Shown here one piece after another: positions 51,703 through 60,589 of a stretch of DNA of 64,000 nucleotides (position 1 is its first letter; each line of letters starts with the position of its first letter). This DNA is from a virus. The notes beneath the pieces were generated by a model, which was not told the DNA's origin, did not search any database, and worked only from the letters and a program-made list of their open reading frames with translations. A program made the position numbers and the translations under genes. The DNA lies in IMG/VR virus record IMGVR_UViG_3300048597_000634, positions 62,001 to 126,000 of that record. One strand, written 5' to 3'.

Positions 51703-54165
51703 TTAGGCGAATACAGAATCCCAGTCGATGGCTTCGGTATTAAACAGCCCTTTGGCATAGTTAGATACGTGGGCTGCGAAGAAGTCGGTGCTAGCCTCGC
51801 CTCCGGTCATTAGATAAAACCAGCGCTCGATTTGTCTGGCCGCTGCTTTATCTACGTCGAAGATGGGCTCTAAGCCAATCTCCTCTAACTTCTGGTTAGT
51901 GCGCTGCTCAATAAATGACTTCACAATATGAGCGTTAAGTCCAGGCAATTCATGGTTATCAAACACCATGTCAATAAAGTCGTATTCTAAGTCCACTACT
52001 GCCCGGGCAGCTTCGTATAACGTATTGTTTACGTGCTCACTGTTCAAAGATGGAAACTCAGATCGTAGTTGACGGAATAACCAACAACCGGCGTTAGAGT
52101 GCATACAATTCCCACTAATCATCACGGAGTCTTTATACCGTGTGATGAGTGTGCCTTTGTCTACGGTGGCACAATACACGTAGCCAGAATAAGACTTACT
52201 GGTCATTACAGTGCAGCGGATGTTTTTCCACGCTTTGTTGTCATAAATCTTCAGTCCATACTTATAGCCCCGCTTGGGGTCTCTGTAATGTTCGCCGCCG
52301 CGTCCTGATAGGGTACACAACACTTGGACACGGTCTGCTGCCGCCCGGTCATTCGTATAGAACAACTCACAGGTTCTATTAGCTGGCTTACCCCGCCGCC
52401 AAAACCGCAGCTCATGGAAGAATTGGTCAATCCAATTCTGAGTAATATGCGTGAAGACAATCCACTTAAATGACTTGGGTAATAACTGTTCTTCCTTCAG
52501 CTTAATCTGGTAGTTGATAGTGGTCGGGTTATTACGGGTGTAGTACCTTACCCCGGGGATAACGTCTAGCCCAGCCAACACTCCTTCCATTGCCTTAATC
52601 TTGTGCTGCTCTTTCTTCTTAGACAGGGTGATAGTGAGTGTATAAAACCCGTGCTCGTCTTCCATTTCTACTCGACTGCCGATAATCTCAGCAATTAAGT
52701 GAATACGTTCAAGGGCGGTCATAGTCACCTTGGTGCCCTTTACTTTATAGCCGGCAATGGGAATCTCAAACTTGTTCTCTACCCGTAAGTCCTTAGCCTT
52801 TATCTTGTAGGTCTTCTTATTTATCTGGTTATAAATGACCATGTCGTGGTCTTTAGTAACCCTGCATTTTAAAGGCAACTTGCGCTTACCACTTAACTCA
52901 TACATTGACCCGGAGTAACGCTTTTTAACCAGTTGGCTAGGTCTGACATAGCTTATCTCCTCGGTCTCTATGTCGTATTGAGCCAGCAAGTGGTATTCAG
53001 ACAAAGAATCGAACTTAACCCAACCCACATCAGTCAATACCTCTGTATCCGGGCTATGGCATTCATCTCGAACGCTATAGGCAATTACTTCTGATACGCC
53101 CTTTAGCATGTTCTCAGAGGGTAATTCTAAGTAGTTCCCTTTGAGTCCGTATTTGTCGCTGATGTCTTTGTTACCGGCGCGGTCTAGCTCTTTAATCAAC
53201 CCGCGGGCTGAGAAGTATAACAACACAGCAAAGTTGGCGTATAGGCTCACACCTTCGGCAAAAGCAGAGTACACGGCTAGGGATATAGCTCGCTCTTCTA
53301 GGGAATCCCCTGGAGTATTGATAAGATTTTCAATCTTAGCCGCTGCCCTGGGCTCTCTTAAGAACGCATCATATTCCTCTAGGTTCAGCGTCTCGTTTAG
53401 GTAGTTATAAGATTTGGAATGAATGGAGTTGCCGGTGATGGCTACTTTGCCATTACGGCGACATATAACGGTGGTCTTAGGTAAAGATACACAGTAAACG
53501 TAACCTTGATAAGGTTTCTTTGTGGGGGTGGGTAGAGGCTCGAACTCCACATGGTCATCAACCATTGTTGTGGTTAATAGCCGCCCGGCATCTGTAGTAT
53601 CTAGTAAGTCACCAGCTTGAACCTTTAGTAGAATACTATCTGGTCCAGTCACGATTAACATATCGTGGTTAGGTGTCACAAACACATCAATGGTGTCATT
53701 GACGAAGTGAATCATGTTACCCACATAGCGCTCACAAATCAGCTTATTGGGCTTGGCATAGCTAACCTCACAGGTGTTCAAGTCTAGCTGGGCTATCTCA
53801 TGGTCAGTGGTAATCTGAGGGCATGATATCCAACCATCAGTGGTTAGCAGCTCAGTCTCTTGGTCAAAACACTCCATCCCAGCAAAGGTAAACGCCATTA
53901 GGCTAATTTCCGGCTTAGGAAACCATTGAGCCACCTTCTGAGCCCAGTAGTTACCGATGTACAACTCCATCTGTGTGAAGCCTAGTAGCGTGCCGCTGAT
54001 AATCTTTTTCTCTTCTTCGGTCAGCTTAGTCTCCCAGTCATGTACGCTACTTGTCATTACGCACTGTGACCACAACCAATGAGACTGTTGCTGCTTCACG
54101 AAGTACTCGTGGGCTTCTGGGTACTCAAATGGTTGGTAAGACTTCCTTGGTGTAATTAACGTCAT
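51703..54165 (-). CDS. nrdB: Ribonucleotide reductase small subunit, class I, with two inteins
   Basis: 820 residues as encoded, 354 after both inteins are removed, which is normal for NrdB. It carries the metal-radical cofactor. Visible ligands and radical site: E67 region (TQMELYIGNYW), E98 split by intein 1 from S-I-H249, Tyr253 four residues after that His (radical Tyr), E304 in AFAEG, and E368 split by intein 2 from C-M-H689. Both E-x-x-H motifs are therefore interrupted. The first gene of the nrd unit; a 216-bp non-coding gap lies upstream. Confidence 0.93.
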   Translation of the reverse strand: MTLITPRKSYQPFEYPEAHEYFVKQQQSHWLWSQCVMTSSVHDWETKLTEEEKKIISGTLLGFTQMELYIGNYWAQKVAQWFPKPEISLMAFTFAGMECFDQETELLTTDGWISCPQITTDHEIAQLDLNTCEVSYAKPNKLICERYVGNMIHFVNDTIDVFVTPNHDMLIVTGPDSILLKVQAGDLLDTTDAGRLLTTTMVDDHVEFEPLPTPTKKPYQGYVYCVSLPKTTVICRRNGKVAITGNSIHSKSYNYLNETLNLEEYDAFLREPRAAAKIENLINTPGDSLEERAISLAVYSAFAEGVSLYANFAVLLYFSARGLIKELDRAGNKDISDKYGLKGNYLELPSENMLKGVSEVIAYSVRDECHSPDTEVLTDVGWVKFDSLSEYHLLAQYDIETEEISYVRPSQLVKKRYSGSMYELSGKRKLPLKCRVTKDHDMVIYNQINKKTYKIKAKDLRVENKFEIPIAGYKVKGTKVTMTALERIHLIAEIIGSRVEMEDEHGFYTLTITLSKKKEQHKIKAMEGVLAGLDVIPGVRYYTRNNPTTINYQIKLKEEQLLPKSFKWIVFTHITQNWIDQFFHELRFWRRGKPANRTCELFYTNDRAAADRVQVLCTLSGRGGEHYRDPKRGYKYGLKIYDNKAWKNIRCTVMTSKSYSGYVYCATVDKGTLITRYKDSVMISGNCMHSNAGCWLFRQLRSEFPSLNSEHVNNTLYEAARAVVDLEYDFIDMVFDNHELPGLNAHIVKSFIEQRTNQKLEEIGLEPIFDVDKAAARQIERWFYLMTGGEASTDFFAAHVSNYAKGLFNTEAIDWDSVFA
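52108..53061 (-). mobile_element. Intein 2 of nrdB, with degenerate LAGLIDADG-like domain
   Basis: 318 residues (369-686). Cys369 opens it (SPDTEVLTDVGW block A), block B is TKDH, and it ends YCATVD...VMISGN before Cys687. The 170-residue middle (about 480-650) has LIAEIIGSRVE and MEGVLAGLDV, the remains of two LAGLIDADG helices with the catalytic acidic residues lost or moved. Penultimate Gly again. Confidence 0.85.
53428..53871 (-). mobile_element. Intein 1 of nrdB, mini-intein
   Basis: 148 residues (99-246). Cys99 opens it (FDQETELLTTDGW), block B is TPNH, and it ends YCVSLPK...AITGN before Ser247. No endonuclease domain. It lies between the Glu and His of the first E-x-x-H motif. Confidence 0.9.
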
Positions 54166-54381
54166 AATTTATCGGTGTTGGAATGGGCCCCCCCATTAGG
54201 GACGTGATTTTACCTTAGCGTTTTTCCTAACGCCTTTAAATATGATAGAACCTTAAGAAATTATTAAGTTTCTTGCTGTGTAATTAAATACAATATCACA
54301 AAGTAAATTAAGACTTAGGAAATAAACCCCTAAGCCTTGATATACTTATCATAGAGCCACGTCGTGCCCTAAAAGTTACTG
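54166..54381 (-). promoter_or_regulatory. Non-coding leader upstream of nrdB
   Basis: 216 bp, A+T-rich in the middle. Besides the stem at 54314-54334 there is a short GCGTT/AACGC hairpin (54218-54233) and an ATGGG/CCCAT hairpin close to the nrdB start (about 54184-54196). I see no convincing -35/-10 pair and no NrdR-box that I can support. Confidence 0.4.
54305..54334 (-). terminator. Possible terminator of the replication operon
   Basis: CTTAGG (54314-54319) pairs with CCTAAG (54329-54334), followed on the minus strand by TCTTAATTT. It lies about 50 bases after the stop of the HTH gene. Short stem and imperfect T tract make it a weak call. Confidence 0.4.
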
Positions 54382-55119
54382 TTACTCTCTGCCTTGTGAA
54401 AGTAATTTATTAACGCCCGTGTCCTTGAATCTAGCTAATATTAATGCTTGTTTTTCAGGTAACTCTTGAATTAGTATCTCTCGGACAATATCTTTTACTT
54501 GTTGTAGCTCCTGTTGAGCTGTGTATCGCGCTTGGAATCCTTCGACGTTCTTTAATAGTTGGCGCAGCTCAGAGATATATCGTACATGGTTCTCAGGGTC
54601 GTTTTCAAGCTTAGCCAGCATCCTGTATATGAGTGAGCCCATCTCTTCCCAGTGCCCTACAAAATCCATAATGGACCGGTTACGCTCTTTGACTTTCTCT
54701 AAGGGAGTCATGCGGTCATAGAGCCGGCAAAACTTGGAGACAGTAGTTTCTGATAAAGAGAAGCGCTCGCCGATTTGTTTAAACGTTTGGCGCTCCATAT
54801 TCCGCAGGCGGATAATTTCAGAGCCAATACCTAACTTAGCGATTACACCACGGATAGATGACCCAGCATCAGAGCTATCTGAATTAAGTACCCGGAGGAC
54901 TTCTTCCCCATCCTCCTTGTTGTTCAGCATCTTAAGTAGCGACTCAGCCCTAGACTTAACCAGGGATACCTCAGGACGATACTCCAAAGCAACGTGTTCG
55001 TGGAGTTGGTCTAAGTCTTTAACGATGGTCTCGAATTGTTCGATGATAGCTAAGGCTCTTTGAGCGACAGCTACGGCCTCATTATTAGGGGTGGCTGGGG
55101 CGCCGGCGGTGGTGAACAT
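54382..55119 (-). CDS. HTH DNA-binding protein
   Basis: 245 residues. Residues about 105-135 form a helix-turn-helix of the sigma-region-4/FixJ kind (RQTFKQIGERFSLSETTVSKFCRLY). Long charged helices flank it on both sides, giving a coiled-coil dimer or oligomer. Candidate roles are transcription regulator of the early operons or a small terminase; the second is a real alternative since no small terminase is otherwise visible. Last gene before the nrdB leader. Confidence 0.6.
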   Translation of the reverse strand: MFTTAGAPATPNNEAVAVAQRALAIIEQFETIVKDLDQLHEHVALEYRPEVSLVKSRAESLLKMLNNKEDGEEVLRVLNSDSSDAGSSIRGVIAKLGIGSEIIRLRNMERQTFKQIGERFSLSETTVSKFCRLYDRMTPLEKVKERNRSIMDFVGHWEEMGSLIYRMLAKLENDPENHVRYISELRQLLKNVEGFQARYTAQQELQQVKDIVREILIQELPEKQALILARFKDTGVNKLLSQGRE

Positions 55120-55140
55120 AAAGATACTGACGTTGATAAA

Positions 55141-55389
55141 CTATTCTTCGCTTAGGTAGTCTGTGATGTCGTTGATAACGCAGCTTTGGTTATTAATGGC
55201 ATTAACTAGTCTACAGCTTGTGGCGAAGTTGTCGGCGGTTATTTCTAGGACTTTTTCTAAGACATGACATAAGACCACAACCTCTGGGTTACTAGAGCTA
55301 AAGCGTAAGTAACCTAAGGTGTCATCACAGTTCTCCATAGTCTGTGCGACCTCTTCAATATACTGCTCTATAGACTCTTGTGACTCCAT
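55141..55389 (-). CDS. Small acidic protein, unknown
   Basis: 82 residues, strongly acidic, with five Cys. Short all-helical protein in the replication operon; spaced 15 and 21 bases from its neighbours. No family recognised. Confidence 0.5.
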   Translation of the reverse strand: MESQESIEQYIEEVAQTMENCDDTLGYLRFSSSNPEVVVLCHVLEKVLEITADNFATSCRLVNAINNQSCVINDITDYLSEE

Positions 55390-55404
55390 AACTTAGTCCT
55401 ATTG

Positions 55405-56064
55405 CTACTTACTTTTCAATCTAGAATCCAACAGCTCCTTCACACCAGTGGGTGTTAAGTGCTCACAAGTTAATATCAGCAACACTGAGTCTACTGACCG
55501 CAGCCACGCCCGCTTTACTAAATAAACATTGTTATCTAGCTGCTCGGCAATATACTCCACCCGCTCACTAATCGGCCACCACAACAACCAGAACAATAGC
55601 CAACTCTTAGGGTCTACAACCCTAAAAAGCTCTACAGCTTTCTTAATCTCTTCATGCTGGTAAACTACCCGGGTTGTGGGGTGTTCCCAGTTATGTCCTA
55701 ACACAAAGCCTTCCCTTAAATATTTCATAAAGGTATTCCGCAGTTTACGAGTTGAATCCCGTACCCCTTTAGCCCTTAACTGGGTCATAGGCTTGGTGTT
55801 GGGGATAAGAGTGTCTAACTGTTGTGCGTTGGCTCTAATAGCACGCCCTAATCGGGTGGGGTAGTAAAGCCTGATGTAGCTAATCTTCTTATCTTCTTTG
55901 TTGATGCTAGCCTTTAATTTGCCAAGAGGGCCCAAGTCAGCCTCACCGTTAGCTAAGAGCTCACCAAGCATACAATCAGCAACGGCGTCGGCTATTGCTT
56001 GACTATCATCCTTAGTGAGCCCTAGACGGCTTTGTAGGTGCAACGTTAGTTTATCGGTTAACAT
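55405..56064 (-). CDS. Possible HU/IHF-like DNA-binding protein with C-terminal extension
   Basis: 219 residues. The first 80 resemble an HU-type fold: two helices (LTLHLQSRLGLTKDDSQAIADAVADC), then LGPLGKLKASINKEDKKIS like the beta arm, and RLYYPTRLGRAI like the C-terminal strand. The remaining 140 residues, Trp-rich (SWLLFWLLWWP), are helical and unlike HU. The ATG overlaps the nuclease stop (TGATG), so the two are coupled. Resemblance is at pattern level only. Confidence 0.4.
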   Translation of the reverse strand: MLTDKLTLHLQSRLGLTKDDSQAIADAVADCMLGELLANGEADLGPLGKLKASINKEDKKISYIRLYYPTRLGRAIRANAQQLDTLIPNTKPMTQLRAKGVRDSTRKLRNTFMKYLREGFVLGHNWEHPTTRVVYQHEEIKKAVELFRVVDPKSWLLFWLLWWPISERVEYIAEQLDNNVYLVKRAWLRSVDSVLLILTCEHLTPTGVKELLDSRLKSK

Positions 56065-57191
56065 CAGCCCTCTAGCTTAAGCATGTGTTTGACTTCATCC
56101 CTAACGTAATCAACGTAACGGGGGTGACATTCATTCAGATAGGGGCAGACCGATGTGACTTGTTTAGACTTCCAATCTCGTTTAACGCATGGAGTACCGT
56201 AATCTGTTGGCCCTTTGGTGGGCCAACAGTTGGTCTCATACGCCATATTGATAGACTTCTGGACGTCTTGGAAGTGTTTAAAGGTGTCATAGACGACCTT
56301 GAGGTCTACTTTGGCCACCACTATTTCCCCAGTTGGTAAATGGTTAATGGCTATGTAGTCGGGGGGCTTACCAGTGTCTTCCGTCCATAGATAGGCGTAC
56401 ATGTTTAGCTGACCATGGAAAGCAACGTCTAATCCTGAGGGTAGGTCTTTACCAGTCTTATGGTCACTAATGACTGTATGTCCTTCTTTGGTCTTATAAC
56501 TGAAGTCTACGAACCAAGCCCATTCTTTATTACCGTCGTCCCAGGGGATTTTCTTCTCTGAGGTGTATTCAATGCCGGTTATTTCTTCTACCCAGTCGGG
56601 GATATAAAAGTTGTAGAAGCAGGCGGCGGCCTGGGCGGCGGTGTTACATAAACTGATGCGGCGGAATTCCGGGTTAATCAACGCTGCTGAATTATCTACA
56701 GCCATCTTGATGTCATATAACCCGTGTCTTTCCAACTCAGCAGTCATCTGTTTAGGTGGGTACTCCACCGGCTTCTTTGGTACGGTACCATCACCATTAC
56801 GGATAGCGTCAGACCCTTTATAGGTCGCTGTACATCTATGTAGTAAATAACCATAGATTTTGGCGTATCTGGTTAGGCTGTCTACGTCGATGAGGTGTAG
56901 GGTGTCTAGGCTACTGGTGTCCATATGTGTAGACTCAGTGGCGAACTTACAGCTTTCAATTAACCATTCAGGGATGAGCATCTCTAGGATGTCGTCTTTG
57001 GCACCACCGCTTTTCAGATATTCCTCAATACAGTTATGGGCCAAGGTACCCTTTAAGAAATAATCTTCTAGTGGGATATACACCCCTTCGGGCTTATTAA
57101 CGTATCGGTGGTAGAACTTGGCTGGGCATTCCGTGAAAGTAGTTAACCTACTGTACGACACGGTATTTGATAACTGTTTTGATGAACTCAT
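56064..57191 (-). CDS. PD-(D/E)XK exonuclease with four-Cys (Fe-S type) signature
   Basis: 375 residues of the RecB/Cas4-AddB nuclease family. Conserved: SYSRLTTFTECPAKFYHRY near the N-terminus, D229 (WFVDF), D243-x-K245 in ISDHKTG, then Q261-L-x-x-Y265. Cys22, Cys335, Cys349 and Cys355 form the one-plus-three pattern that binds a 4Fe-4S cluster in Cas4 and AddB. It likely processes DNA ends during recombination or replication. It starts 44 bases inside the RuvC-like gene, so the two are coupled. Confidence 0.82.
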   Translation of the reverse strand: MSSSKQLSNTVSYSRLTTFTECPAKFYHRYVNKPEGVYIPLEDYFLKGTLAHNCIEEYLKSGGAKDDILEMLIPEWLIESCKFATESTHMDTSSLDTLHLIDVDSLTRYAKIYGYLLHRCTATYKGSDAIRNGDGTVPKKPVEYPPKQMTAELERHGLYDIKMAVDNSAALINPEFRRISLCNTAAQAAACFYNFYIPDWVEEITGIEYTSEKKIPWDDGNKEWAWFVDFSYKTKEGHTVISDHKTGKDLPSGLDVAFHGQLNMYAYLWTEDTGKPPDYIAINHLPTGEIVVAKVDLKVVYDTFKHFQDVQKSINMAYETNCWPTKGPTDYGTPCVKRDWKSKQVTSVCPYLNECHPRYVDYVRDEVKHMLKLEG

Positions 57192-57807
57192 CTGGGTTGT
57201 TTATTCTCTTAATATGTAGCTTATTGTCCTCTAACCATTTTAACGTTATAAGGTTAGACCTAATTAGCCCACCAAATAACACTCCTAGGGCATCGTATTC
57301 ATGCTCAGTACCGCTCTTAAGCCACCTCTTGAAGAATGTTTGGGCATATTCTTTGGTGCCTTCTAGTTGGAGGTGCTGAGACCATTCCTTAGCCCCTATT
57401 ACTTCATAAGGTATGCACTTCTTATAGAGTGTCATATGTACGGTCATCTCCGCTCTGAGTAGGGTGCCGTAGGCAGAGCGTCTACCGGGATAAACTTGTT
57501 CAGTGAATACGGTATTAGGATTAGCGCGGGTGCAGTCTTGGATAAACTCTTCTAACTTGATTAGTCTCTTAATTAGTTGGGTAGAGCTAGAGCCAGCCGA
57601 TAACGTGGTGGTATAGACAGTAAGGTTAGGTATATTTAGCCAGGCTACCCCAGTAAAACTAGAGCTCTGGTCTAATCCCAGATAATGTGTGCCTAATGCC
57701 TTGTGCTTAGTTGTTTTAGTTGATGCAGCACGGCGCTTAGTTGGCTTAGCAGACGACTTCGGCTTCGTGGACTTCTTGGTCGAGGGCTTGGTTTTGGATA
57801 AAGGCAT
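57148..57807 (-). CDS. RuvC-like Holliday junction resolvase
   Basis: 219 residues from the ATG at 57807 (a GTG at 57831 is possible). A disordered Lys/Ser/Thr/Pro tail (1-35) precedes the RuvC fold: GLDQSSSFTG with D46, VFTEQVYPGR with E103, and HEYDALGVL with D172. These acidic residues are the metal ligands of RuvC nucleases. Resolves branched DNA before packaging. The start overlaps the previous gene by about 60 bases. Confidence 0.8.
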   Translation of the reverse strand: MPLSKTKPSTKKSTKPKSSAKPTKRRAASTKTTKHKALGTHYLGLDQSSSFTGVAWLNIPNLTVYTTTLSAGSSSTQLIKRLIKLEEFIQDCTRANPNTVFTEQVYPGRRSAYGTLLRAEMTVHMTLYKKCIPYEVIGAKEWSQHLQLEGTKEYAQTFFKRWLKSGTEHEYDALGVLFGGLIRSNLITLKWLEDNKLHIKRINNPDEFIKTVIKYRVVQ

Positions 57808-58180
57808 TGAGAGCTTTGGTGCGGTGTTCACTGTATTCTACAAGCTCTTGCCAGTAGTTAATGTCAGTATTATCTAGCATCCTACTAATGCCCAGCACCC
57901 ACCGTCGGATTAATTCTAATGACTCCTTAAACTCTTTACAGTTAGTCAAGCCAGGGTATAGCGCCAGCCATTCTTCATTGAGGGCTACCCAGAAGCTGAC
58001 CCACCAAGGGTTGTGGTAGACATCTTCGGCACTGGTTAACGCTACTCGGATTAAGTCTCTAATTAGTCGCACTTCAATGGCTACTAGCATCTGTGGGTCG
58101 ATGATATTGCCGGCGTCTGATGCGGCTAATACGTCGGGTAATCGTTGCTTTAGGTATTGGATTTGGGTGATGTCGTCCAT
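57746..58180 (-). CDS. Unknown helical protein
   Basis: 144 residues, all helical, Trp-rich (NPWWVSFWVALNEEWLALYPG). Heads the run of genes after the 204-bp gap, so its promoter probably lies there. No family recognised. It overlaps the RuvC-like gene. Confidence 0.55.
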   Translation of the reverse strand: MDDITQIQYLKQRLPDVLAASDAGNIIDPQMLVAIEVRLIRDLIRVALTSAEDVYHNPWWVSFWVALNEEWLALYPGLTNCKEFKESLELIRRWVLGISRMLDNTDINYWQELVEYSEHRTKALNAFIQNQALDQEVHEAEVVC

Positions 58181-58384
58181 GCTGTTGATATTAGTTTTTG
58201 TGGGTTGGGAACTGTTGGTATAAATCTGTAGAAAGCTGTAGAATCTATTAGTAATGGTTGTACACTATGTATGTAAATCCATTTATCTTAAGTATTCAGC
58301 AACGACGTAATGTCCGAGTTGATAGAAGCTTCGCCGTTAAGCTTTAGTTTGGATTCTTCATTCTAGAAACACTACCTCGTTTTT
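58181..58384 (-). promoter_or_regulatory. Non-coding gap in the replication operon
   Basis: 204 bp, the second largest non-coding gap in the minus-strand module. It holds GCTGTAGAA-type direct repeats (58226-58243) and two AAGCTT copies around a 7-base loop (58326-58344) that can form a hairpin. Likely promoter for the genes from 58180 leftwards; no clear -35/-10 seen. Confidence 0.4.
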
Positions 58385-59260
58385 CTACAGGTTTTGTGAA
58401 CGGTATGGTGCGGGAGAGCCGTATATGTTCATATGGGCTTGGTTGCTTTCTTGGTCCAGCCACGTGTTGAACCGGTCAGGGTATTGCCCACGCCCTAATA
58501 GGTTTACTTGGTCATTGGCGTCAGCATCCCAATAGGGTAATTCCCTAAAGGTGGTTGACCACCAGTCTGGTTTAACGGTGAGTGTCTGGTCGAAGTGGTT
58601 AGTCATTGCTCGTAGAGGTCCATCGACTATGGACGACTGAAGGTCTAATAGTCGCACGCTGGGTAGTAGGTCATAGACGTTCTCTAGGATGAATAACTCT
58701 TCATTAGGTACGCCGTGTTGCCATAGGATGCGCCCTGCTTCTACGTTTAATACCCCGCGGTTTTTTGAAAGCTCTAGGTGGGGATATATCTTGTCATAGT
58801 GAGAGTCAATCATCCAATGTCTACGCATAGCAGAGACAGCGGCTAAAACAGAACACTGCACGCAACCTTCTTCCTTTACCTGGATAGACCGTAGGTGTCG
58901 GTCTTGAAGGTTTATATAAGGGGTTGTGCAAACCTTAACCACCGTGTTCTCAGCTAATAGGTTATGGTTTTGAATGAATTGGTAGGCTAATAACCGAAGC
59001 TTTCTACGGATTAGGTCGGTAGCATCTTTAAAGTTAGCGTTTAGTTCCCTAGGGGTGATGACGCTCAGTATGACGTCTGGGGTATGGTTTTCTACTAAGT
59101 CTTCTACTGTCTGGTTTTTATAGCACTCTTGGTAGGTAGCGCAGCATTTCCTGATGGTTGGGTCTAGTGACTTAGGCAAGTCCATACCCACGCTACACCA
59201 GATAGGGGCGGCGAAGTAATTGTTAGCCCAATGTACGTGGCAGTAGATGTAGTTCAGCAT
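58385..59260 (-). CDS. Unknown protein coupled to primase
   Basis: 291 residues, ATG overlapping the primase stop (ATGCTGA). Eight or nine Cys, including CCATYQEC and EGCVQC pairs that may bind metal. Position between primase and resolvase suggests a replication accessory role. No known fold recognised. Confidence 0.55.
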   Translation of the reverse strand: MLNYIYCHVHWANNYFAAPIWCSVGMDLPKSLDPTIRKCCATYQECYKNQTVEDLVENHTPDVILSVITPRELNANFKDATDLIRRKLRLLAYQFIQNHNLLAENTVVKVCTTPYINLQDRHLRSIQVKEEGCVQCSVLAAVSAMRRHWMIDSHYDKIYPHLELSKNRGVLNVEAGRILWQHGVPNEELFILENVYDLLPSVRLLDLQSSIVDGPLRAMTNHFDQTLTVKPDWWSTTFRELPYWDADANDQVNLLGRGQYPDRFNTWLDQESNQAHMNIYGSPAPYRSQNL

Positions 59261-60462
59261 AGTGGTAAGTCTGCTATGTACCGTGCCCAGTCTCCACGGT
59301 AGGGTTCTGTTTGCTCTACGTATTGTTTTAGTAGTGACGCCGCCGAAGCGTCGAAGTTATTACCTTTTAGTAGTTTCCATAAATCCCCATGCTGTTTAGG
59401 AGTAGAGCCACCGGGTAGTTGTAATACCAGGTCTACTGCCATAGCGGTGAGGGTTACGGAATTATTAGCTAAGTACCGTTTAAACTCTGTTAAGTCCCAG
59501 TCGATGGCGAGCATAAAGTCATTAATGTCTTTGACACCTGACCAATTGGGAACCATACAGCAGAAGATTTTGGTATTGGGTAGTGCCCCGGCTAATTCTA
59601 CAAGGTTAGGGAGCATCCTTGACCAGCTTTTATATTGCCCAGCCTGTTCAGACCCTAGCGGGTATTTATCCCGGTCTAAAACTATAACCATATGACTCAA
59701 ATCCTTTAACGCCCAAGCATGATGGACCAGCGGGATGTTAACTCCAAAGCAGGATACTACCGGTTCGCCTAGTGCTTTGAGGCAAATACCGTCTGTTACG
59801 CCTTCGCAGAGGATGACGTAGTCTTGTTGTTGATATTTGACTTGGTCTAGACCCCATAGATAGTTGTTAATAGCCGGCGTGCCTTTGGAGTGCATCCAGC
59901 GTATATCCTGGGTTGGGTTGTTAGCTCTGCCTGTTAGGTGAGTGATGCTACCGTTAAGGGCTCGTACAGCGGCTATGTACCGGTCTTGGAAGTAGTGGTA
60001 TAGTTCGTGGTCTTGTAACTGATTAGGGTGCCAATAGTTAAAGTAGTCCGTGAGATTATGTTGATTAACTAGTGCTTCGGGAATGCCCCGGGTGTTTACT
60101 AGCCATTCAACTACTTGTCTGGAGTTGTGTTTAGATAATGTAGACCACAGAGAATCTAGTGGTGATGGCCCAGCGTTTGCCTTAGTGACTTGGATGTTAA
60201 ATGTTTCAGCCAGCCAATGGAGCGATGATTTAAAGTCATGGGCGCGCCCTGCTTTGACTACGAGGTCGAATACTGAGCCTTGGGCATCGCAGCGATAGCA
60301 CCTGAAGTATTGGTCTCTGGTGGTTTTAAACCCGGTGGAAGAGCCACACCAAGGGCAAGGGTCGCGGCGGCCCCCACTGGGAGAGATATTTAATCCAAGG
60401 TGTTCAGCTGCTTGGCTCAGGCTTACCTGTTCCTTTATGGTTTGACTTAGGGTCGAGTTCAT
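59254..60462 (-). CDS. DNA primase, CHC2 zinc finger and Toprim
   Basis: 402 residues. A CHC2-type zinc finger: C36-P-W-C39 and C55-Y-R-C58 (residues 30-70). A Toprim core: ILCEGVTDG with E220, and VLDRDK with D263 and D265. These bind the metal for primer synthesis. The protein is a DnaG/T7 gp4 primase-half type; no helicase domain is attached, and none lies in this window. Overlaps its neighbours on both sides, so it is part of one operon. Confidence 0.88.
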   Translation of the reverse strand: MNSTLSQTIKEQVSLSQAAEHLGLNISPSGGRRDPCPWCGSSTGFKTTRDQYFRCYRCDAQGSVFDLVVKAGRAHDFKSSLHWLAETFNIQVTKANAGPSPLDSLWSTLSKHNSRQVVEWLVNTRGIPEALVNQHNLTDYFNYWHPNQLQDHELYHYFQDRYIAAVRALNGSITHLTGRANNPTQDIRWMHSKGTPAINNYLWGLDQVKYQQQDYVILCEGVTDGICLKALGEPVVSCFGVNIPLVHHAWALKDLSHMVIVLDRDKYPLGSEQAGQYKSWSRMLPNLVELAGALPNTKIFCCMVPNWSGVKDINDFMLAIDWDLTEFKRYLANNSVTLTAMAVDLVLQLPGGSTPKQHGDLWKLLKGNNFDASAASLLKQYVEQTEPYRGDWARYIADLPLC

Positions 60463-60589
60463 TGTCAGTGGTGGGGCTTAGTTGTTTAATGTCTTCTAGG
60501 GATGACTCTTTAGGTAAACCTAGTTGAATGGCTAAACAAGGAATGACCCACGCTTGATATTCTTCCCTAAGTCGTTGGCTAAGCGGCAT
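60404..60589 (-). CDS. Small unknown protein overlapping primase
   Basis: 61 residues; the ATG overlaps the previous stop, and the end overlaps the primase start by 59 bases. Polar and Ser/Pro/Lys-rich C-terminal half. The overlap on both sides argues for a real gene, but it could be spurious. Confidence 0.4.
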   Translation of the reverse strand: MPLSQRLREEYQAWVIPCLAIQLGLPKESSLEDIKQLSPTTDNELDPKSNHKGTGKPEPSS

